Below are positions 59,619-64,000 of a DNA stretch of 64,000 nucleotides, piece by piece. The stretch lies in the NCBI RefSeq assembly GCF_005144885.1, contig NZ_CP039690.1, positions 7,180,873 through 7,244,872 of the forward strand, in the 5' to 3' direction. The notes under the pieces were generated by a model that had not been told where the DNA came from, made no database searches, and saw only the letters and a program-made list of their open reading frames with translations. Within the stretch, counting starts at the first letter, position 1; each line of letters begins with the position of its first letter. The translations under genes and the position numbers were made by a program. The stretch is from Phreatobacter stygius (GTDB lineage: Bacteria; Pseudomonadota; Alphaproteobacteria; Rhizobiales; Phreatobacteraceae).

Positions 59619-59855
59619 ATGGCCGTCATCCAGCGAGAATTTTACCGCAGCGCCCGCGGCCCGTCGCCGGCCGACGAGGATTGGTGGGCACTGATCCTTG
59701 ATCGCGCCAGCGGCCGCCTGTTCGTGCGCCACGAATGGCAAGCGACCCGCCACGGCGGCGTCGACGACTTCGAGATGGCCGAATTCCTGAAAGACGAAGG
59801 CGCCGCCCAAACCGCCCTGGTCGACAGCCTGTTCCGCGTTCACGCCGACGCCTAG
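59619..59855 (+). CDS. Small hypothetical protein
   Basis: 78 residues: VIQREFYRSARGPSPADEDWWALILDRASGRLFVRHEWQATRHGGVDDFEMAEFLKDEG. The REFYRSxxGDxWxLxxDxxxGRxxVxHEAN-like pattern resembles a small rhizobial family of unknown function. GAGGGA lies before the ATG. It faces the deacetylase gene. Confidence 0.72.
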   Translation: MAVIQREFYRSARGPSPADEDWWALILDRASGRLFVRHEWQATRHGGVDDFEMAEFLKDEGAAQTALVDSLFRVHADA

Positions 59856-59882
59856 CGGCTCAAACCCGGCTATTGCCTCGGT

Positions 59883-60938
59883 TCAGGCCGCATTGACCTT
59901 GCGAAACCGGTTGAAGAAGGCAAACGGCGCGCCGGACAACAGCACGTCGAAATAGCGCAACGACTGGAAATGGCCGTTGAGCGAAACCCTGGGCAGCGCG
60001 GTCAGGTGATCGCGATGTTCGGCGAAGATCAGTCCGGGCCGGGTGGTCACCGCGGTCTCGAAGCCGAGTTCGCGGGCCAGCTGGAATTCCCGTGGACCGG
60101 CCGAGGTCGGGTCGCCGACCGGATAGGCAAAGTGTTTCACCGGCCGGCCGAGCCGCGCCTCGATGATCGCCTTCGACTGCTGCATTTCATTGCGCGCGGT
60201 CTCGGGCGGAAATTTCGCCAGCATGTAATGATTGACCGTATGGGCGCCGAAGGTGACCAGCGGATCGGCCGCCAGCGTCTCGATCTCGTCCCAGGTCATG
60301 CACAGCTTGCGGCAGGTGTCGCGGAAGTCGAGGCCGTGGCGGGCGGCGAGATCGCGCACATAGGCGCGCAGCTCGGTCTCTGGCAGCGAGCGCAGCCACC
60401 AATAGATCTCCTGGTAGGCCTCGCGTTTGAGCGCCGCGGTCGAACAGTCGAAATGCACGACCTTGCCGGCGATCAGCGCCACCACCGCCCGCTGGGTGCG
60501 GATCGTCTGCTCCAGCACCAGCCACCACAACTCGCCGCGCTGTTCGGTGAAAGCTGTCGGCAGATAGATCGCAAACGGTGCCCCGTGGCGCTTCAGGATC
60601 GGATAGGCGAATTCCAGGTTGTCGCGATAGCCGTCGTCGAAGGTGAAGGCGACGAAGGGCCTGCCGTCATCACCTTCGGTCAGCCGGCGGCCGAGCTCGT
60701 CGAGCGTGACGATGTCGAAACCGCGCGCCCTCACCCGCTCGACCACGCTTTCGAGAAATTCCGGCGTCACCTCGAGCAGGGAATTGGGCGCGAAGTCCTG
60801 CCGCTCCCGCGGCCGGACGTGATGCAGCATCAAAATCGCGCCGATCCCGCCGAAGACCGGGCGCAGCACCCGATGCGCACCGGTGAAATACAGCGTTTCG
60901 AGACCCGCCTTGTAGGCGGACATCCGGATCCCGCTCAT
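59883..60938 (-). CDS. Polysaccharide deacetylase family protein
   Basis: 351 residues. NodB-homology: AILMLHHVRPRE, VAFTFDDGYRDNLEFAYPILKRHGAPFAIYLPTAF (TFDDG metal motif), TFGAHTVNHYMLAKFPPETARNEMQQSK (H-x3-H metal motif), FAYPVGDP. An inserted region follows the catalytic motif (ELWWLVLEQTIRTQRAV). The family removes N-acetyl groups from chitin-, peptidoglycan- or exopolysaccharide-like polymers. A CelD-like gene lies near the right end and may act in the same polymer pathway. Confidence 0.92.
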   Translation of the reverse strand: MSGIRMSAYKAGLETLYFTGAHRVLRPVFGGIGAILMLHHVRPRERQDFAPNSLLEVTPEFLESVVERVRARGFDIVTLDELGRRLTEGDDGRPFVAFTFDDGYRDNLEFAYPILKRHGAPFAIYLPTAFTEQRGELWWLVLEQTIRTQRAVVALIAGKVVHFDCSTAALKREAYQEIYWWLRSLPETELRAYVRDLAARHGLDFRDTCRKLCMTWDEIETLAADPLVTFGAHTVNHYMLAKFPPETARNEMQQSKAIIEARLGRPVKHFAYPVGDPTSAGPREFQLARELGFETAVTTRPGLIFAEHRDHLTALPRVSLNGHFQSLRYFDVLLSGAPFAFFNRFRKVNAA

Positions 60939-61094
60939 GGCGATGCATCAATCCTCTGGCCGGCCGCGCCGATCGCGCGGCAATTCCTCCAGCCACCATG
61001 CCGGCCATTGATTGAGATTTGGTAGTACTGCTTACATTCAGAAACATTTCGCGCGCATGAGTTGCAGCTGGCGGAGGCTGCCTGTTCGAGGCCT

Positions 61095-62339
61095 TCAGGC
61101 CGCCTGGACTTGGGCCCCCTTGGCCCGCGCCGCCTCCATGTCGGGCAGGAACACGGTCAACAGGCCCACCAGCGGCAGGAGCGAACAGATCCAGTAGACA
61201 TATTCGATGCCCCTGACATCGGCGACGGCGCCCAGCACGGCGGCGCCGATGCCGCCAATGCCGAAGGCGAAACCGAAGAACAGGCCGGCGATCAGCCCGA
61301 CCTTGCCGGGCACCAGTTCCTGGGCGAACACGATGATGGCCGAGAAGGCGGAGGCCATGATCAGGCCGATCAGCACGGTCAGCACCGCGGTCCAGGCGAG
61401 ACCGCCGGCATAAGGCAAGGCCAGCGTGAACGGCAGCGCGCCCAGGATCGATCCCCAGATCACCAGCTTGCGGCCGAACCGGTCGCCGATCGGACCGCCG
61501 ACAATGGTGCCGACCGCCACCGCGCCGAGAAACAGGAACAGCAGCAATTGCGAGTCGCGCACCGAGACGTCGAATTTCTCGATGAGATAGAAGGTGTAGT
61601 AGCTCGTCAGGCTGGCCATATAGACATATTTCGAGAACACCAGGACACCGAGCACGGTCAGCGCCAGCACGACCTTGCGGGTCGACAGCGCCAGCGCGGG
61701 CACCGCGACCGACCGCCCGGCCGCGGCAACGCGATGCCGGCTGTACCAATTGCCGACCTGCCACAACACCAGCATCGCGACCAGCGCCGCGATCGAGAAC
61801 CAGGCGATGCTGGCCTGGCCCTTCTGCAGCACGATGAAGGCGGCCAGCAGCGGTCCGATCGCCGAACCGACATTGCCGCCGACCTGGAACAGCGACTGGG
61901 CAAGGCCGTGCCGCCCGCCGGACGCCATGCGCGCCACCCGCGAGGCTTCGGGGTGGAACACCGCCGACCCCAGCCCGACCAGCGCGGCGGAGATCAAGAG
62001 CAGCCAATAGTGATGGGCGACCGCCAGCAGGATCAGGCCGACCAGCGTGAAGCCCATGCCGACCGACAGCGAATAAGGCTGCGGCCGCTTGTCGGTATAG
62101 AGGCCGACCAGCGGCTGGAACAGCGACGCGGTGACGTTGAAGGTGAGCGTCAGCAGGCCGATCTGGCCGAAATCCAGCCCGAAATCAGTCTTCAGGATCG
62201 GATAGATGGCCGTCAGCAGCGACTGCATCATGTCGTTGAGCAGGTGGCAGAAGCCGAGCGCGGCAATGACCTTGAAGGCGGTATTGTCCGCGGCCGTTGG
62301 ATCGGCCGTCGTGGCGGATTGGGTCACGGAATGCTCCAT
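61095..62339 (-). CDS. MFS transporter, fosmidomycin-resistance (Fsr) type
   Basis: 414 residues, 12 transmembrane spans. GFCHLLNDMMQSLLTAIYPILK near the N-terminus, QPLVGLYTDKRPQPYSL (motif A-like), VGLGSAVFHPEASRVARMASGG and the QSLFQVGGNVGSAIGPLL block are hallmarks of Fsr-type exporters. Divergent from the AraC regulator at 62456, which probably controls it. Drug substrate not established. Confidence 0.9.
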   Translation of the reverse strand: MEHSVTQSATTADPTAADNTAFKVIAALGFCHLLNDMMQSLLTAIYPILKTDFGLDFGQIGLLTLTFNVTASLFQPLVGLYTDKRPQPYSLSVGMGFTLVGLILLAVAHHYWLLLISAALVGLGSAVFHPEASRVARMASGGRHGLAQSLFQVGGNVGSAIGPLLAAFIVLQKGQASIAWFSIAALVAMLVLWQVGNWYSRHRVAAAGRSVAVPALALSTRKVVLALTVLGVLVFSKYVYMASLTSYYTFYLIEKFDVSVRDSQLLLFLFLGAVAVGTIVGGPIGDRFGRKLVIWGSILGALPFTLALPYAGGLAWTAVLTVLIGLIMASAFSAIIVFAQELVPGKVGLIAGLFFGFAFGIGGIGAAVLGAVADVRGIEYVYWICSLLPLVGLLTVFLPDMEAARAKGAQVQAA

Positions 62340-62455
62340 CGTCGAACGCTAGGGGGCCCGGCGGCCGGAGCGCGGGCGTTTCGAGTGCAGGATAGCGCTT
62401 GCGGACTGACCTGCTTGCGTGATCTGGTCTAGTTCTTTCGCGACTGGGCCAAACC

Positions 62456-63295
62456 GTGGACCGCCCCAAACGAGACCTGCTCCCGCGCCCCGGCCTCGAC
62501 ATCGACGGTCAGCGGCGCGCCTGGCTGGAGAGCACCGATGGCCATACCATCGCGCTCGCCAGCGACTATCCCAGGGGCTACCTGGTCAACAAGCACCGGC
62601 ATTCGCGCGCCCAGCTGCTTTACGCGCTGGCCGGCGTGGTCACCGTCTCGACCGGCATCGGCCGCTGGGTCGTGCCGGCCGGCCATGCCTTGTGGATCCC
62701 GGCCGGCATCGAGCACGCGGTCGAAATGCTCGGCCGGGTCAGCATGCGTTCGGTCTATGTCATGCCCGGCGCGATCGGCGGCCTGCCCGAGGGCATCCGG
62801 GTGGTTGCCGTCACCGACCTGATGCGCAGCCTGGTCGTCGAGGCGGTCACCTTGCCGCTCGAGCATGAGCCGATGAGCCGCGCCGGCCTGGTCATGGCGC
62901 TGATGACGCTGGAAATTCCGCGTTTGCCGGAACGGCCGCTCGGTCTCGCATTTCCGGCCGAGCCGCGGCTCGCCATGCTGTGCCGGCGCTTTCTCGAACA
63001 CCCCTCGCCCCATGCCCGCATCGATGAATGGGCGGACCAGCTCGCCATGAGCCGGCGCGCCTTCACCCGCGCCTTCCGCCGCGAAACCGGCTTGAGCCTG
63101 TCGGCCTGGCGCCAGCAGGCTTGCCTGTTCGCGGCCCTGCCCCGCCTTGCCGCCGGCGAAGCGGTGACCAGCGTCGCCCTCGATCTCGGCTACGAAAGCG
63201 TCGCGGCCTTCACGACCATGTTCAAGCGCATGCTGGGAACCCCGCCGAGCCACTATCTGCGCGAGACCCGCGAAGGCGGCGCCGGACTTGGTTGA
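62456..63295 (+). CDS. AraC-family transcriptional regulator (NimR-like)
   Basis: 279 residues. N-terminal cupin-like sensor (HRHSRAQLLYALAGVVTVSTGIGRWVVPAGHALWIPAGIEHAVEM) and C-terminal AraC HTH (WADQLAMSRRAFTRAFRRETGLSLSAWRQQ, ALDLGYESVAAFTTMFKRMLGTPPSHYL). This sensor type is seen in NimR/RclR-like regulators that control adjacent MFS exporters, which fits the divergent Fsr gene 116 nt away. Start GTG 62456. Confidence 0.9.
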   Translation: MDRPKRDLLPRPGLDIDGQRRAWLESTDGHTIALASDYPRGYLVNKHRHSRAQLLYALAGVVTVSTGIGRWVVPAGHALWIPAGIEHAVEMLGRVSMRSVYVMPGAIGGLPEGIRVVAVTDLMRSLVVEAVTLPLEHEPMSRAGLVMALMTLEIPRLPERPLGLAFPAEPRLAMLCRRFLEHPSPHARIDEWADQLAMSRRAFTRAFRRETGLSLSAWRQQACLFAALPRLAAGEAVTSVALDLGYESVAAFTTMFKRMLGTPPSHYLRETREGGAGLG

Positions 63296-63449
63296 GCAGA
63301 CTTGGCTGGGCCAATCTGGCTGACCGGCCTTGGCTGACTGACCGGCGCCGGGCGCCCCGGCCAACGGTCGCCGGCCCCTCGAAACCAAGCAACACAACAG
63401 ATTGTTGAGACTTCTTTGCTAGCCATGAGGCCGTGCTCCGGACAAGCAG

Positions 63450-64000
63450 ATGACCCTGACCATCGACACGGCGCCTGATGGCCATCACGGCGACGCCTTG
63501 GCAGATGCGCAGCGTTTCAGCCTGCGCATTGCCGCAGGCTTCGCCGAGGCCGAAGCCGTCTGGCGCGATCTCGAAGCCGATGCCGTTTTCAGCGCGTTCC
63601 AGCGCTATGACTGGGCGGCGTGCTTCTTCTCGACGCTCGGCCGCGGCGCCACGCCGTGCCTGGCCATCATCGCCGATGCCGAAGGCCGTCCGCAGGCTCT
63701 CCTGCCGCTGGCGATCGCCGAGGAGCGCGGGCTGTCGGTCGCGAGCTTCATCGGCGGCAAGCACTGCAATTTCAGCCTCGGCCTCTGGCGCCCGGCCTTC
63801 GCCGCCGCCTGCGATCCGGCCATGATGCGCGCCATGCTGGCCGAGATCGCCCGCAACGCGCCGCGCCGGATCGATCTCTACCGCCTCGTCGGCCAACCGG
63901 TCAGCTGGGCCGGCATGGACAATCCGCTCCGGCTGATCACGAGCCAGCCGTCGCCGTCCTCGGGTTATCACCTGCGGCTCGGCCCCGATCCGGAAGCCAT
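63450..64000 (+). CDS. CelD/BcsL-like GNAT-fold protein, 5' part (3' end outside window)
   Basis: The first 183 residues are visible. RLRIAAGFAEAEAVWRDLEADAVFSAFQRYDWAACFFSTLGRGATPCLAIIADAEGRPQALLPLAIAEERGLSVASFIGGKHCNFSLGLWRPAF matches the CelD/BcsL group (cellulose or exopolysaccharide-associated GNAT-like proteins). The start is ATG 63450. The 154 nt before it hold only short TGGCTG repeats. The gene continues past the edge. Confidence 0.75.
   Translation, partial: MTLTIDTAPDGHHGDALADAQRFSLRIAAGFAEAEAVWRDLEADAVFSAFQRYDWAACFFSTLGRGATPCLAIIADAEGRPQALLPLAIAEERGLSVASFIGGKHCNFSLGLWRPAFAAACDPAMMRAMLAEIARNAPRRIDLYRLVGQPVSWAGMDNPLRLITSQPSPSSGYHLRLGPDPEA

Overview
The window is about 67% G+C and looks like the chromosome of an alphaproteobacterium of the order Hyphomicrobiales (Rhizobiales). 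Supporting signs are the complete aapJQMP L-amino-acid ABC operon, a pcm-tolC pair, an ETC complex I accessory subunit, a two-domain cold-shock protein, a DUF192 protein, a GTTC-N7-GTTC type SOS box and EcfG-like stress promoters. I would not name a genus from sequence alone. Intact tRNA genes are Cys(GCA), Asn(GUU), Arg(UCU) and Pro(UGG).

Layout. 1-5.6 kb: 5' part of tolC, pcm, tRNA-Cys, an SMP-30 lactonase-like gene, tRNA-Asn with a strong terminator, an ester cyclase, a DUF899 gene and a truncated DUF3237 fragment. 5.8-10.5 kb: a leftward unit of TetR regulator, SAM methyltransferase, membrane-fusion protein, FtsX-type permease and ATPase (a TetR-controlled exporter). 10.6-14.9 kb: ankyrin protein, then photolyase, cyclopropane-fatty-acyl synthase and a ChrR-like cupin protein; matching ECF-type promoter motifs suggest a singlet-oxygen/photo-oxidative stress regulon. 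15-17.7 kb: sulfur and editing genes (cysK-like, alaX, sseA). 18-22.7 kb: aapJQMP. 23-30.4 kb: metC (frameshifted), PNPOx-like, PAP2, a queuosine-precursor transporter-like protein, and several small genes, three of them with EcfG-like promoters, plus MgtC, a Cys-rich copper-binding-like protein, a metallophosphatase and a GFA protein.

30.6-46.3 kb is a 15.6-kb integrative element in the 3' end of tRNA-Arg(UCU). It is bounded by exact 46-bp direct repeats and has four copies of an integrase arm-site motif near its ends. It carries a tyrosine integrase, two AlpA-like proteins, an XRE regulator, a DUF927 helicase-like protein, a serine recombinase, iteron-like clusters beside an AT-rich tract, long tandem repeats and several unknown genes. 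Its only virion genes are a tail assembly chaperone, with a well-formed programmed -1 frameshift into an E'-like extension, and a tape-measure protein. No capsid, portal, terminase, tube, sheath or baseplate gene is visible. The tail operon and the AlpA-DUF927 operon share the same double-operator promoter module. This is best read as a phage satellite, or a heavily reduced prophage, that brings its own tail-length module. A remnant of a related integrase lies just outside its left end.

46.3-64 kb: housekeeping and metabolic genes (ETC subunit, tRNA-Pro, DUF192, cold-shock protein, sirtuin, glyoxalase I, aminotransferase, GNAT, VOC, dnaE, lolC/E-lolD), two AraC regulators, an Fsr-like MFS exporter, a polysaccharide deacetylase and a CelD-like gene cut by the window end. 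Upstream of dnaE lies a 32-codon gene for a single-span membrane peptide, with a strong ribosome binding site and a canonical alphaproteobacterial LexA box inside its promoter. It is a candidate SOS-induced micropeptide comparable in size and layout to Caulobacter SidA.
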